Numbered from the stretch's first letter, positions 31,284-40,654 are shown. The stretch is 55,598 nt of DNA from RGIG6353 sp964558655 (GCA_964558655.1 CAZLEX010000008.1:1-55598); one strand, 5' to 3'. The notes: generated from the letters alone by a model not told the origin. Made by a program: numbers and translations.

Positions 31284-33380
31284 ATGAGATATATTGATTT
31301 TGGAGATTTATCTTTTGTCGTAACCGAAGACGGTATTCTGAAATTTGTAAGATGCTACGGCTTTGACAATTCGGAATTTGTTTCACGCCGTCTTTCAGTG
31401 GGAGAATTTGATATTGCGGGAGGCACGACTTCCGGCACAAACCGCATAAGCCGTTCGGCACAGACGGATAAGTTCAGATATGTAAGTCACACGGAAAAGG
31501 GCAACACTCTTACTTTAATACAGCGTTCTGATAAGGTCGAGGTAAAGTCCGAATATACCCGTTACGGCGACACAAATGCCGTTCGCATAACGCAGACTTA
31601 CCGAAACATCGGAAGTGAAGAACTTTGTTTAACGCTTGCCAACACGGTTGACATTCACTTCGGGAACGACGCTTCGAAAGAGAATAAAGATTATTATTTT
31701 CATAAATTCAATAACGCCAGATATACGGAAGCTATGCCAGATGTCAGATCCTTTTACGATATGGGATTTCAGTTTGTAAATTATGTTTACCATGTCGAAA
31801 ACATAGGAAATTCCTCAAGTTACGAAACGCTTCCGCAGGGAATTATCGAAAATCGCCGTGACGGTTATTTTCTTATGTTTCAGATAGAATCCTACTGCGG
31901 TTGGGAATATGAAATTACGGCGTCGGGAGTCGATCGCAATTACGAAATTCATATAGGCGGTCCCACTTCTCTTCGCCACGATTGGAATAAAGTCCTTCTG
32001 CCCGGAGAAGAGTATGTCACCGTTCCGGTAACGCTTGCCGGAGGCACTTCTCTTAATGATGTTTTGGCACATATGACGCGTTATCGCCGTCATATAAAAC
32101 CGTCTTGCCCGGCAGACGCATCGCTTCCTCCGATTTATAACGAATATATGCACTTTTCATGGGACGATCCCAATGCCGAAAGAATTATATTCAACGCACC
32201 GTTCGTTGCCGCGACGGGCTGTAAATACTATATTGTGGACTGCGGCTGGCATGACTCCAAATCCATTACCGATACCGACAGTATGTATCATAAGTTCGGT
32301 ACATGGTACGAAGACCGTACCCGTTTTCCCGACGGTATCCGTTCGGTTGCCGAATATGTAAGGTCGCTCGGAATGAAGTTCGGCTTGTGGATTGCACCGG
32401 AAGTTGTGGGATTCGGCAACGAAAAAATGCTTTCTTACTATGACGATGACTGTTTCTTTATCAGAAACGGCAAGCGTGTCTGTCACTCGACCGGATATCT
32501 GCTCGATTTCCGCAATCCCAAAGTGTACAATTATCTCTCCGAAACTCTTGACCGTATGATTGATGAGTACGGCTGTGACTATATAAAATACGACGGCTGT
32601 CCAAATCCCGGTTTCGGAACCGAACTTGACGGCACTTCTCTCGGCGATGGGCTTGAAAAAGCGTATGAAGCTTTTCTTAAATTTACCGAAGAAGCCATGC
32701 GTCGTCACCCGAATGTTATTTTCGAAGATTGTGCCGGCGGCGGACAGCGTATGGATTACAAGGCTTTGTCGATGTTCAGCCTGATATCTACCTCCGACAA
32801 CTCCGATTATCTCAATTATCCGTATATCAGTGCAAATATAAATGCGTCGGTACTTCCCGAACAGGCTGCCGTATGGAGCTATCCTGTGGGGGTTGATACA
32901 TATGCCGGAAAAAGCGAGAGCGAAATAAATGCGAGTGCCGAAGAAATCAACGCCGAAATTTCAAAGGAGAGGGTAGTGTTCAATATGGTAAACTCCCTCC
33001 TTTCCCGTGTTCATCTTGCCTCCCGCCTTTATCTCCTTGACAGCGAAAAGAGAGAGCTCGTCAGGGAAGGCATTGCCGTATACAACAGAATAGTTTCGGA
33101 CAAGCTCAAAGCGGTTCCTTATTTGCCTCGCGGGTACGCTTCTCACGGAGATGAGTTCGTTTGTTCGGGAATTAAAACCGATGAAAAACTGTATCTCGCA
33201 CTTTGGCATAAGGGCGGGGAAAAGAAGATTAAAATTGAGCTTCCCGAAATTACCGTTAAAAGTGCCACTGTCGCTTACCCTGCGACTTTGCCGACCGAAT
33301 TTTCATATGACGAAACATCACTTACGGTGGAATTCACTGAGGATATACAGGCAAGATTTTTTGAGATAGAACTTAAATAA
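31284..33380 (+). CDS. GH36-family alpha-galactosidase
   Basis: Releases alpha-galactose from melibiose- or raffinose-type sugars. The 698-residue product lacks a signal peptide, so it acts on imported oligosaccharides. The N-terminal beta-sandwich runs to about 290. The (beta/alpha)8 barrel carries YIVDCGWH near 315, the nucleophile region CDYIKYDGC near 432, FEDCAGGGQRMDY near 475, and the acid/base Asp region STSDNSDYLNYP near 499. A C-terminal beta domain ends the protein. Start 31284 follows GGGAGGG. Released galactose would feed galK-galT at the other end of the window. Subfamily specificity is not certain. Confidence 0.88.
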   Translation: MRYIDFGDLSFVVTEDGILKFVRCYGFDNSEFVSRRLSVGEFDIAGGTTSGTNRISRSAQTDKFRYVSHTEKGNTLTLIQRSDKVEVKSEYTRYGDTNAVRITQTYRNIGSEELCLTLANTVDIHFGNDASKENKDYYFHKFNNARYTEAMPDVRSFYDMGFQFVNYVYHVENIGNSSSYETLPQGIIENRRDGYFLMFQIESYCGWEYEITASGVDRNYEIHIGGPTSLRHDWNKVLLPGEEYVTVPVTLAGGTSLNDVLAHMTRYRRHIKPSCPADASLPPIYNEYMHFSWDDPNAERIIFNAPFVAATGCKYYIVDCGWHDSKSITDTDSMYHKFGTWYEDRTRFPDGIRSVAEYVRSLGMKFGLWIAPEVVGFGNEKMLSYYDDDCFFIRNGKRVCHSTGYLLDFRNPKVYNYLSETLDRMIDEYGCDYIKYDGCPNPGFGTELDGTSLGDGLEKAYEAFLKFTEEAMRRHPNVIFEDCAGGGQRMDYKALSMFSLISTSDNSDYLNYPYISANINASVLPEQAAVWSYPVGVDTYAGKSESEINASAEEINAEISKERVVFNMVNSLLSRVHLASRLYLLDSEKRELVREGIAVYNRIVSDKLKAVPYLPRGYASHGDEFVCSGIKTDEKLYLALWHKGGEKKIKIELPEITVKSATVAYPATLPTEFSYDETSLTVEFTEDIQARFFEIELK

Positions 33381-33404
33381 ACAGAGCATTTACGGCTGAA
33401 ACTG

Positions 33405-33432
33405 TTGCGTTTTTTGCTTTTTTATGTATAAT
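33405..33432 (+). promoter_or_regulatory. Promoter of the NSS transporter gene
   Basis: TTGCGT (33405-33410), 16-bp spacer and TATAAT (33427-33432), about 44 bp before the start. Confidence 0.6.
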
Positions 33433-33475
33433 TAAGTGTGACAGATTATTTTTGACGGGCTCGAAAGGATAAAAA

Positions 33476-34834
33476 ATGGATTCGAAAAGAAGCAGTTTTA
33501 CAGGGAAAATAGGATTTGTTCTTGCGGCGGCGGGGTCTGCCGTCGGACTCGGTAATATTTGGAGGTTCCCTTATCTTGCGGCACAGTACGGCGGCGGTAT
33601 ATTTCTGCTGGTCTATATAATTCTTGCCGTAACATTCGGCTTTTCTCTCATGATTGCCGAAATCGCAATCGGACGCAAAACGGGGCTGAGTGCTATCGAG
33701 GCGTATCGCAAACTTGACAAAAGGTTTACTTTTGTCGGATATCTTTCAGCCGTAATTCCGGCGATAATTTTGCCCTATTACTCGGTTATAGGCGGCTGGG
33801 TTATGAAATATATGTTCGGCTTTTTGACTGGAGAATCTTCCGCAATGGCTCAGGACGGATTTTTCGGCTCATATATTTCGGGCAATATAAAGCCACTGTT
33901 TTGGTTTTTGCTTTACATAGGAATTACCGCCGTTATCGTAATGATGGGCGTTGAAAAAGGTATCGAGAAGGTAAGTAAATTCATGATGCCCGTCCTCATC
34001 GTACTTATCCTTTTTATTGCGGGATATACGATTGTTACAACGGACGGTGCATGGGAGGGCGTTGTTTATTATCTGAAACCCGAATTTAAAAATTTCTCGA
34101 TAAAGACGGTTCTCGCCGCAATGGGACAGCTGTTTTATTCGATGTCGCTCGCAATGGGAATAATGATAACTTTCGGCTCCTACATGAAAAAAGATATTTC
34201 AATCGAAAAATCCACCCGTCAGATAGAAATATTCGATACCGTTGTGGCTTTTCTTGCGGGACTTATGATTATTCCCGCCGTAATCGCTTTCAACGGCGGA
34301 GACGCGTCAAAAATCAACAAAGGGCCTGGACTTATGTTTTCGACTTTGCCGATGATTTTCGACGAAATGCCGGGCGGAACGGTTATAGGCTTTGCGTTCT
34401 TCCTTATGGTTTTCTTTGCGGCACTTACATCGTCGATTTCTCTCATGGAAACCGTTGTTTCCGTATTGCAAGACAAAATTAAAATTTCGAGAATGAAAGC
34501 GTGCCTTGCGGTGTTGGCGTTTTCTTTGGTTTTGGGCACTGCTTCATCTCTGGGATACAGTGCGTGGAGTTCGTTTAAGATAATCGGATTTCAGATTCTC
34601 GACTTTTTCGATTTTATTTCAAACAGCGTGCTTATGCCGGTCACGGCGTTCTTCACCTGCATTTGCGTCGGATATATAGTTAAGCCGAAGTGGGTTATAG
34701 ACGAAGTTGAACAGAGCGGAAAGTTTCACGGAGTTAAGCTGTTTTCGGTTATGATAAAGTATGTCACGCCGATAATAATTATTTCGGTTCTCGTCTCCTC
34801 CGTCCTTGACGCTTTGGGGATATTCAAACTTTAA
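33476..34834 (+). CDS. Sodium-dependent (NSS/SNF-family) amino-acid transporter
   Basis: A 452-residue symporter with about 11 or 12 hydrophobic helices. The family signature GSAVGLGNIWRFPYLAAQYG lies near residues 19-38 with the unwound TM1, and GGGIFLLVYIILAVTFGFSL follows. LTSSISLMETVVSVLQDK near 320 is the TM8 block with Na-coordinating Ser residues. The short C-terminus is typical of bacterial members, which import amino acids or related amines with sodium. The substrate is unknown. It is monocistronic between a promoter and a strong terminator. Confidence 0.93.
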   Translation: MDSKRSSFTGKIGFVLAAAGSAVGLGNIWRFPYLAAQYGGGIFLLVYIILAVTFGFSLMIAEIAIGRKTGLSAIEAYRKLDKRFTFVGYLSAVIPAIILPYYSVIGGWVMKYMFGFLTGESSAMAQDGFFGSYISGNIKPLFWFLLYIGITAVIVMMGVEKGIEKVSKFMMPVLIVLILFIAGYTIVTTDGAWEGVVYYLKPEFKNFSIKTVLAAMGQLFYSMSLAMGIMITFGSYMKKDISIEKSTRQIEIFDTVVAFLAGLMIIPAVIAFNGGDASKINKGPGLMFSTLPMIFDEMPGGTVIGFAFFLMVFFAALTSSISLMETVVSVLQDKIKISRMKACLAVLAFSLVLGTASSLGYSAWSSFKIIGFQILDFFDFISNSVLMPVTAFFTCICVGYIVKPKWVIDEVEQSGKFHGVKLFSVMIKYVTPIIIISVLVSSVLDALGIFKL

Positions 34835-34841
34835 AAATTCT

Positions 34842-34877
34842 GAGGTCTCGGTTTTTTCTGCCGAGACCTCTTTTTTT
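34842..34877 (+). terminator. NSS transporter terminator
   Basis: The perfect stem GAGGTCTCGG/CCGAGACCTC (34842-34851/34861-34870) is followed by TTTTTTT. Confidence 0.92.
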
Positions 34878-34898
34878 ATCGTACATAAAGTAAAGCAC

Positions 34899-34927
34899 TT
34901 GATTTTTTCGCGGAGGTAATGTATAAT
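34899..34927 (+). promoter_or_regulatory. ABC-F gene promoter
   Basis: TTGATT (34899-34904), 17-bp spacer and TATAAT (34922-34927), 30 bp upstream of the start. Confidence 0.75.
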
Positions 34928-34957
34928 TGTAATCGATAGAAAGTTAAAGGATTTGTT

Positions 34958-36838
34958 ATGGTAGCAATCGGTTGCAGTAAAATATCTTTGTCTTTCGGCG
35001 ACAAAACCGTTTTGGATAATGTTTCCTTCTCTTTGGAGGAGTCGGACAAGCTCGGAATTGTCGGAGTAAACGGAGCCGGAAAGACGACGCTTGTAAAAAT
35101 ATTGATAAATGACCTAAAAGCCGATTCGGGAGAGGTGTTTGTCTCTCAAAGGGCAAAAATCGGTTATCTTGACCAATATGCAGGGCTTGAAAGCGATAAA
35201 ACGGTTTACGAAGAAATGCTTTCCTGCTTTTCGCATCTCTTGAAAAAAGAAAAAGAGCTTGAAGAGCTGGAAAATCAAATGAAGACAGGTGAGGGTGATG
35301 TTTCGGCGCTGTCCGACCGCTTTTCCAAGCTTACCGAAGAATATCGTCTTGAGGGCGGATACGAATTTCGTTCGAAAACGGCGGGAATGTTGAAGAAAAT
35401 GGGCTTTGGCGAAAATATGTTTTCTTTTCCCGTAAAAAATCTTTCCGGAGGGCAGAAAACTTCCCTTGCACTTGTGGGACTGCTGTTAAGGGAACCTTCC
35501 GTACTTATACTCGACGAACCTACGAACCATTTGGATATAGACTCGTTAAGGTGGCTTGAAAACTATCTTTCTTCTCTTAAATCCACCGTCATCGTCATAT
35601 CTCACGACAGATACTTCCTTGACCGTGTCACAACGCATACTCTCGATGTTGAAAATACGCACGCTGTGCTTTACAAGGGATCATATTCGGTATTTGCTCA
35701 GAAGAAGAAAAAAGACCGCGAAATTTACCGAAAGCATTATGAGAATCAGCAAAAGGAAATTGCACGGCAGGAGGCGTACATCGAACAGCAACGGCGGTGG
35801 AATCGAGAGAGAAACATTATAGCCGCCGAAAGCCGTCTTAAAGCTCTGGAACGCATGGAAAAGCTTGACGCACCGCAGTCTGCTCCTGTGGGAATTGACT
35901 TCCGTTTCGGCGAAGCGTACCGCTCCGGAAACGATGTTTTGAAAGTCTGTAAACTTTCAAAATCGTATAACGGGAAAACACTTTTTTCAAATCTTGATTT
36001 TGAAGTTAAACGCGGCGAAAGATTTTTTATTTTGGGAAAAAACGGGAGCGGAAAATCCACATTGCTTAAAATCCTTGCGGGAAAGACGGTTCGGGACGCA
36101 GGAGATTTTTCTTTCGGCACGAATGTAAAACTCGGCTATTATGACCAGGAGTATCAGGGACTTAATCCGGATAATACGGTTCTCGACGAACTTTGGAATG
36201 AATACGAAGACAGGGGTATGACGGAAATAAGGTCAACCCTTGCACTGTTCAGGTTTTTGAATGACGATGTTTTTAAAAAGGTCTCCGTGTTGAGCGGAGG
36301 AGAAAAGGCAAGACTTACCCTTGCAAAGCTTATGCTGTCAAAAGTTAATTTACTTTTGCTTGACGAACCGACCAATCACCTTGATATTGCGTCAAGAGAG
36401 ACGCTCGAAGACGCAGTGAGCGAGTTTTGCGGAACCGTTATCGCGGTATCGCACGACCGTTATTTTATATCAAAGCTTGCCACGAGAATTCTTCACATCG
36501 ACGGTGATACATCGGAAGTATATAACGGGAATTACGAATACTATCTCAGAAATCTCAAAGAGACTTCAACGCCTGAAAAGAAAGTTTTTACCGACAGTGC
36601 CAAAGATAATTACAAACAGGAAAAAGAACTCAGGGCAAAGGAACGCAAGAGGGAAAGAGATATAGCGAAAACCGAGAGAGAAATAGAAATTACCGAAGAG
36701 AAAATTTCGGTGCTGGATAAAAAAATGCAGGAAGAGCTTGCCTGCGACTATGAAGCACTTATGAAAGCTTCCGAAGAAAAAGAAACACTTGAAAAAAGGT
36801 TGTCCGAACTTTACGAAACACTCGAGTCGCTTGAATAA
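34958..36838 (+). CDS. ABC-F family ATPase
   Basis: A 626-residue soluble protein with two ABC domains and no membrane segment, typical of ribosome-acting ABC-F proteins. Domain 1 has GVNGAGKTT near 36, LSGGQKTSLAL near 164 and LILDEPTNHLDIDSL near 185. Domain 2 has GKNGSGKST near 360, LSGGEKARLTLAKL near 445 and LLLLDEPTNHLDIAS near 465. The linker (residues about 240-310) is Lys/Arg/Gln rich and helical. A C-terminal coiled coil (about 545-626) completes the Uup/YdiF-like layout. Translation-factor or antibiotic-protection roles occur in the family, and sequence alone does not choose. Confidence 0.93.
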   Translation: MVAIGCSKISLSFGDKTVLDNVSFSLEESDKLGIVGVNGAGKTTLVKILINDLKADSGEVFVSQRAKIGYLDQYAGLESDKTVYEEMLSCFSHLLKKEKELEELENQMKTGEGDVSALSDRFSKLTEEYRLEGGYEFRSKTAGMLKKMGFGENMFSFPVKNLSGGQKTSLALVGLLLREPSVLILDEPTNHLDIDSLRWLENYLSSLKSTVIVISHDRYFLDRVTTHTLDVENTHAVLYKGSYSVFAQKKKKDREIYRKHYENQQKEIARQEAYIEQQRRWNRERNIIAAESRLKALERMEKLDAPQSAPVGIDFRFGEAYRSGNDVLKVCKLSKSYNGKTLFSNLDFEVKRGERFFILGKNGSGKSTLLKILAGKTVRDAGDFSFGTNVKLGYYDQEYQGLNPDNTVLDELWNEYEDRGMTEIRSTLALFRFLNDDVFKKVSVLSGGEKARLTLAKLMLSKVNLLLLDEPTNHLDIASRETLEDAVSEFCGTVIAVSHDRYFISKLATRILHIDGDTSEVYNGNYEYYLRNLKETSTPEKKVFTDSAKDNYKQEKELRAKERKRERDIAKTEREIEITEEKISVLDKKMQEELACDYEALMKASEEKETLEKRLSELYETLESLE

Positions 36839-36881
36839 TATTTCCGCAAGGAGTATTATAAATTTTCAGGAGGAAAAAGAG

Positions 36882-36932
36882 ATGACTTGCAATGATGTTT
36901 GGCAGACACGACGCCCAATGCACGATTTGTAG
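36882..36932 (+). CDS. Possible 16-residue leader peptide or gene remnant
   Basis: An ATG at 36882 sits 8 bp after a strong AGGAGG and opens a 16-codon frame (MTCNDVWQTRRPMHDL) ending in TAG. The next gene starts 59 bp later. The ribosome binding site is better than that of the following M24 gene. It could be a leader peptide or the stub of a deleted gene. I do not recognise the peptide. Expression is not shown. Confidence 0.35.
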   Translation: MTCNDVWQTRRPMHDL

Positions 36933-36991
36933 TAGTCGGTATTTTTTTGAAAATTAATTAACGAATAATATTTTTGAAAGGAATAACCGAA

Positions 36992-38182
36992 ATGTCTGAA
37001 ATAAGAATCCCCAAAATTGAATTTGAACAGAGAATCGAAAAAATAAAAAAACTTATGGTTCGCGATAAGCTTGATGCCATACTCGTTTACGGAGACGAAT
37101 ACCGCAAGGAAAATCTCCGGTATGTATCTAATTACTGGCCGATATTCGAAAGAGGTGCGATGCTTCTTTCCCTGAACGGAAAACCCATTACTCTTTGTGC
37201 TCCCGAAGGGCAGAAAGTTGCCGAAGAGATGAGTATTTGGGACGATGTTAGACTTCTTCCCGATTTTCTCTGCGTAACCGTTCCCGACGAGATAGATTAT
37301 CCTCTCGCAAATTATACGAGCTTTCGCACTCTTGCCGCACAAATCCGTGCCGAAGGCAAGCTTGAACGGCTCGGAATTGCGGGAATCGACGCAATGCCCG
37401 CTTCTCTTCTCAACATTATATCGCAGACATTCGCTTGCGAAACGGTTGACGCAAATGACATACTTTTCGAAATACGCCGTGAAAAGAGCGAAAACGAAAT
37501 AGCCTGCCTTGCCGAAGCGGCGAGAATTGCCGATTGCGGTTTTAAGGCACTGATGGAAGCCGATCTTATAGGGCTTACCGAATTGCAGGCGGCAGGTATA
37601 GCCGAAGGTGCGGCAAGGAATGAGGGGGCTGAGGCGGTTATTTTTACCGTGTTCGGATCGGGCAAGAGAACCGATACAATAGTCGGACGGCCGAGCGGTA
37701 AGATTATCGAGGACGGAGATATGATAATGTGTGCCCTCGCGATTCAGTACGAAGGATATGTAGCTACTTGCGAAGCTCCTTTTGCCGTCGGAAACATGAG
37801 TAAAGAAACCGAGTATGTAATAGATGTTCTCATTCGTGCGAAAGAAGCCGGACTTCCTTATCTTAAAGCGGGAGTACCCATGAATAAATTTGTTAAGGCT
37901 GTCAGAGATTTCTTCAGGGAGGAGGGACTTTCGGAATACGATGTTTATCCGCCTCTCCACGGAATAGGCTGTGCCGAAGCCGAGAGTCCGTATCCTAATG
38001 AAACCACCGAGAGCGTATTTAAATCGGGCATGACCTGTAATACCGACATAAGCCTTTTCGGACTTGCGGGCGGTTCCAACCGAATCGAAGAGGGATTTGT
38101 CATAACCGAAGACGGTGCGAAGTCTCTTTCCCCCTATGTTCATATGTATTGCGAAAAATGGCTTGAGGGCAAAAGAAGATGA
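36992..38182 (+). CDS. M24 (pita-bread) family protein, creatinase-like, metal ligands lost
   Basis: A 396-residue protein with a creatinase N-terminal domain (residues 1-150) and an M24 C-terminal domain. Metallopeptidases of this family have two Asp, one His and two Glu as metal ligands. Here the Asp strands read DMIMCALAIQYEGYVATCEA, with Ala and Thr at the two Asp positions. His remains (PPLHGIG near 327), the first Glu is Asp (NTDISLF), and the last Glu remains (NRIEEGFVITEDG). The pattern suggests a non-metal hydrolase such as creatinase rather than an Xaa-Pro peptidase. Start 36992 follows AAAGGA. It overlaps the phosphotriesterase-family gene by 4 bp, so the two probably share a pathway. 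Confidence 0.85.
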   Translation: MSEIRIPKIEFEQRIEKIKKLMVRDKLDAILVYGDEYRKENLRYVSNYWPIFERGAMLLSLNGKPITLCAPEGQKVAEEMSIWDDVRLLPDFLCVTVPDEIDYPLANYTSFRTLAAQIRAEGKLERLGIAGIDAMPASLLNIISQTFACETVDANDILFEIRREKSENEIACLAEAARIADCGFKALMEADLIGLTELQAAGIAEGAARNEGAEAVIFTVFGSGKRTDTIVGRPSGKIIEDGDMIMCALAIQYEGYVATCEAPFAVGNMSKETEYVIDVLIRAKEAGLPYLKAGVPMNKFVKAVRDFFREEGLSEYDVYPPLHGIGCAEAESPYPNETTESVFKSGMTCNTDISLFGLAGGSNRIEEGFVITEDGAKSLSPYVHMYCEKWLEGKRR

Positions 38183-39219
38183 ATATGATTAACAGTGTCA
38201 CCGGGACTGTCGAGACCGACAGTCTCGGCACGGTTTTGCCACACGAGCATTTGCTTATAAACTTGGAAAATCAGTATTCCGGAAAAAAAGATGTGCCGGG
38301 AATTGACGGGGATAGGGACAAAGTGTCTCTCGAAAATTTGGGATATCTTCGCCGTGACTGCTATCTTCTTCGCGATAATCTGATTTTGGACTCTGCCGAA
38401 ACTGCTGCCGATGAGGTGATGTATTTTAAGCGTGCCGGCGGTACGGCTTTGGTTGATGTCACTCCGTGCGGCGTGGGCAGAGATGTAAAAGCTCTTCACG
38501 ATATAAGCATAAAAACCGGTGTGAAAATCATTGCGGGTACGGCTCTGTATACATATGACGCAATTCCGAAAAAGTTTGAAGAAATGACCGCTTTGCAAAT
38601 TGCCGATTTTTTCAAAGGTGAAATTTGTGACGGTATAGACGGCACCGATATTAAAGCGGGTGTCATAGGCGAGATAGGCACTTCGGCTGAAATTCACCCT
38701 GTTGAAGAGCGTGCACTGCGTGCTGCGGCAATCGCTCACCTCGAAACAGGTGCACCGATACTTGTTCATACTTATCCGTGGGGGAAAAACGGATTGCGTG
38801 TGCTTGATATAATCGCAGAGTACGGCGTTGATATGAAATCCGTCTGTATATGCCATGTTGATGTCAAATTCGACGAAGAATATATAAAAAGCATCATGTC
38901 ACGCGGAGCATGGGTAGAATTTGACGATTTCGGAAAAGAATTTTATATTAACGCAAAACCCGGTGAATTTGCCGGCGGAGCTTTTGCGAGCGATGTCGAA
39001 CGCGTCAGAATGATTGATAAGCTTTGCCGTGACGGATACTCGGACAGAATCCTCGTTTCCAATGACATCTGTCTCAAAATGCTTCTTCACCGATACGGCG
39101 GATACGGTTGGGACCATATTCTCACCAATATCCTGCCGATGATGGAATGTGAGGGAATATCCCGTGATATTCGGGGAAAAATTGTAGTTGAAAACCCCGT
39201 TGAATTTTTGAAAGGCTGA
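38179..39219 (+). CDS. Phosphotriesterase-family metal-dependent hydrolase
   Basis: A 346-residue amidohydrolase-superfamily TIM barrel. The binuclear metal site is visible: HEH in GTVLPHEHLLINLE near 24, VIGEIGTS near 170 with Glu in place of the carboxylated Lys (as in PHP-type members), PILVHTYPWG near 195, ICHVDVKFDEEY near 222, and the catalytic Asp in ILVSNDICL near 292. Members act as lactonases or esterases, and true paraoxonase activity is rare. Its start overlaps the upstream creatinase-like gene as ATGA, implying coupled translation and a joint, unidentified substrate. Confidence 0.88.
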   Translation: MNMINSVTGTVETDSLGTVLPHEHLLINLENQYSGKKDVPGIDGDRDKVSLENLGYLRRDCYLLRDNLILDSAETAADEVMYFKRAGGTALVDVTPCGVGRDVKALHDISIKTGVKIIAGTALYTYDAIPKKFEEMTALQIADFFKGEICDGIDGTDIKAGVIGEIGTSAEIHPVEERALRAAAIAHLETGAPILVHTYPWGKNGLRVLDIIAEYGVDMKSVCICHVDVKFDEEYIKSIMSRGAWVEFDDFGKEFYINAKPGEFAGGAFASDVERVRMIDKLCRDGYSDRILVSNDICLKMLLHRYGGYGWDHILTNILPMMECEGISRDIRGKIVVENPVEFLKG

Positions 39220-39226
39220 AAAAACG

Positions 39227-39952
39227 GTGAAGATAAGAATTGATAAATTTGTTGCGGGGTGTGCATATTTTACACGCAAAGAAGCCCACGAAGTTATAAG
39301 GTGCGGCAGAGTAAAAGTCAACGGGAAAACCGTACGCGACATTTCTTTCAAAGTCGACACTGACGACACTATTGTCACATGTGACGGAGAACCCCTTGTT
39401 TACCGCGAGTTTCATTATTTCATAATGAATAAGCCGTGCGGGTATGTCACCTCAACGGAAGACAAAAGAGAACCTACCGTGACACAACTTTTGCCGGAAA
39501 AACTTTTGAAACTTAATCTTTTCCCTGTGGGAAGACTTGATAAAGACACGGAAGGGCTTCTTCTGTTTACGGATAACGGAGCACTTGCCCATAAAATGCT
39601 TTCTCCGAAGTATCATGTCGATAAGACCTATTATCTCGAAAGTGATATTGAGCTTGCTGAAAGTGATGTGAAGGCTTTTGCAAACGGCGTTGATATAGGG
39701 GAGAAGAATATAACGCTTCCGGCAAAACTTTGCATAGACGAAAAAAATTACCGTCATGCTTATATAACACTGCATGAGGGGAAATTTCACCAAATTAAAA
39801 AAATGTTAAACTCCGTCGGTAAAAATGTGTTATATCTGGAAAGGGTATCTTTCGCCTCACTGCATTTGCCGCGTGACCTTTTGAGAGGCGAGGTAAGAGA
39901 ACTAACCTCTGAAGAAATTTCGGAACTTGAAAATTTTTCAAAAACGGAATAA
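39227..39952 (+). CDS. rsuA: RsuA-family pseudouridine synthase
   Basis: Isomerises uridine to pseudouridine in rRNA, most likely 16S rRNA U516. The 241-residue product has an N-terminal S4 RNA-binding domain (RIDKFVAGCAYFTRKEAHEV, then VKVNGKTVRD), then the catalytic domain with FHYFIMNKPCGYVTST near 64 and the active-site Asp in FPVGRLDKDTEGLLLFT near 103. KFHQIKKMLNSVGKNVLYLE near 186 is also diagnostic. The start is GTG 39227, 7 bp after the phosphotriesterase-family stop, with AAAGG about 10 bp before it. Confidence 0.92.
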   Translation: MKIRIDKFVAGCAYFTRKEAHEVIRCGRVKVNGKTVRDISFKVDTDDTIVTCDGEPLVYREFHYFIMNKPCGYVTSTEDKREPTVTQLLPEKLLKLNLFPVGRLDKDTEGLLLFTDNGALAHKMLSPKYHVDKTYYLESDIELAESDVKAFANGVDIGEKNITLPAKLCIDEKNYRHAYITLHEGKFHQIKKMLNSVGKNVLYLERVSFASLHLPRDLLRGEVRELTSEEISELENFSKTE

Positions 39953-40006
39953 ATCTGAAAAAAACGCATAAACTCTAACAAAAGAATAAGTTAGGGAGTG
40001 GAATGT

Positions 40007-40507
40007 GTGTTTGTTTATTCAGTAAAAGCTTCAAGCCTCAAATATGTGGCGGCGATGTTCTTCTGTACGCTTGCCGTCGTTTCCTGCGTATTGCTTTTTC
40101 CGAAAAATACCGACGGCGTTGCCGATAGTGCCTATGTTGAAGCATCGGCGAAAAAGAGCGGAGATTTCAAGAACATAAAGACAAATGACGACAGGGTTAA
40201 GTTTCTTGAAAGCTACGGCTGGGAAATCGATCCGAATGCGGTTGAGATTGAGGAGATAACAATTCCGTCGGAGTTTGACGCCGTTTATTCGGAATACAAC
40301 GAGATTCAGAAAAAAGAAGGTCTTAATCTTGAAAAGTATTCCGGAAAAAGCGTAAAAAAATATACATATACCGTGAAAAATTACGGTGCCGACACTACGG
40401 TTTTCGCGAGCTTGCTCATTTATAAAAACCGTGTGATAGGCGGAGATATCGCTTCGGCTGACATAAACGGATTTATGCACGGATTTACCAAAACTCAAGC
40501 CGAATAA
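40007..40507 (+). CDS. DUF4830-like membrane-anchored protein
   Basis: A 166-residue protein with one N-terminal helix (LKYVAAMFFCTLAVVSCVLLF) and a small extracytoplasmic domain including RVKFLESYGWEIDPNAVEIE near 68 and DITIPSEFDAVYSEYNEIQK-like residues near 90. This pattern recalls DUF4830, a Clostridia family of unknown function. The match is from memory. GTG 40007 is chosen because AGGGAG lies about 7 bp upstream. A GTG at 39998 overlaps that site. It is followed by a 31-residue membrane peptide frame and a terminator. Confidence 0.75.
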   Translation: MFVYSVKASSLKYVAAMFFCTLAVVSCVLLFPKNTDGVADSAYVEASAKKSGDFKNIKTNDDRVKFLESYGWEIDPNAVEIEEITIPSEFDAVYSEYNEIQKKEGLNLEKYSGKSVKKYTYTVKNYGADTTVFASLLIYKNRVIGGDIASADINGFMHGFTKTQAE

Positions 40508-40558
40508 AAAACGGCAGGCAGGGCATAATATCTGTACACACTGCCTTGAAAAGATCAA

Positions 40559-40654
40559 ATGAGACACATATCTCTGATTTTAGGAGCTGTTTTGGGTATG
40601 ATATGTGCGGCTATGCTGATATACGCCGTGAAAATTCTGATACTTTTGCCGTAA
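40559..40654 (+). CDS. Possible 31-residue membrane peptide
   Basis: The frame reads MRHISLILGAVLGMICAAML, then a further hydrophobic stretch with one Lys, and stops at 40654 inside the first bases of a terminator stem. The product would be a single transmembrane helix. The tight fit between the preceding gene and the terminator supports a real gene. The ribosome binding site is weak (GAAAAGA). Function unknown. Confidence 0.45.
   Translation: MRHISLILGAVLGMICAAMLIYAVKILILLP

Noticed and set aside
36866..38143. 425-codon open frame on the minus strand opposite the M24 gene
   Set aside because: The plus strand encodes a clear M24 protein with a ribosome binding site and a coupled downstream gene. 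The minus frame has no family motifs and arises from codon bias.
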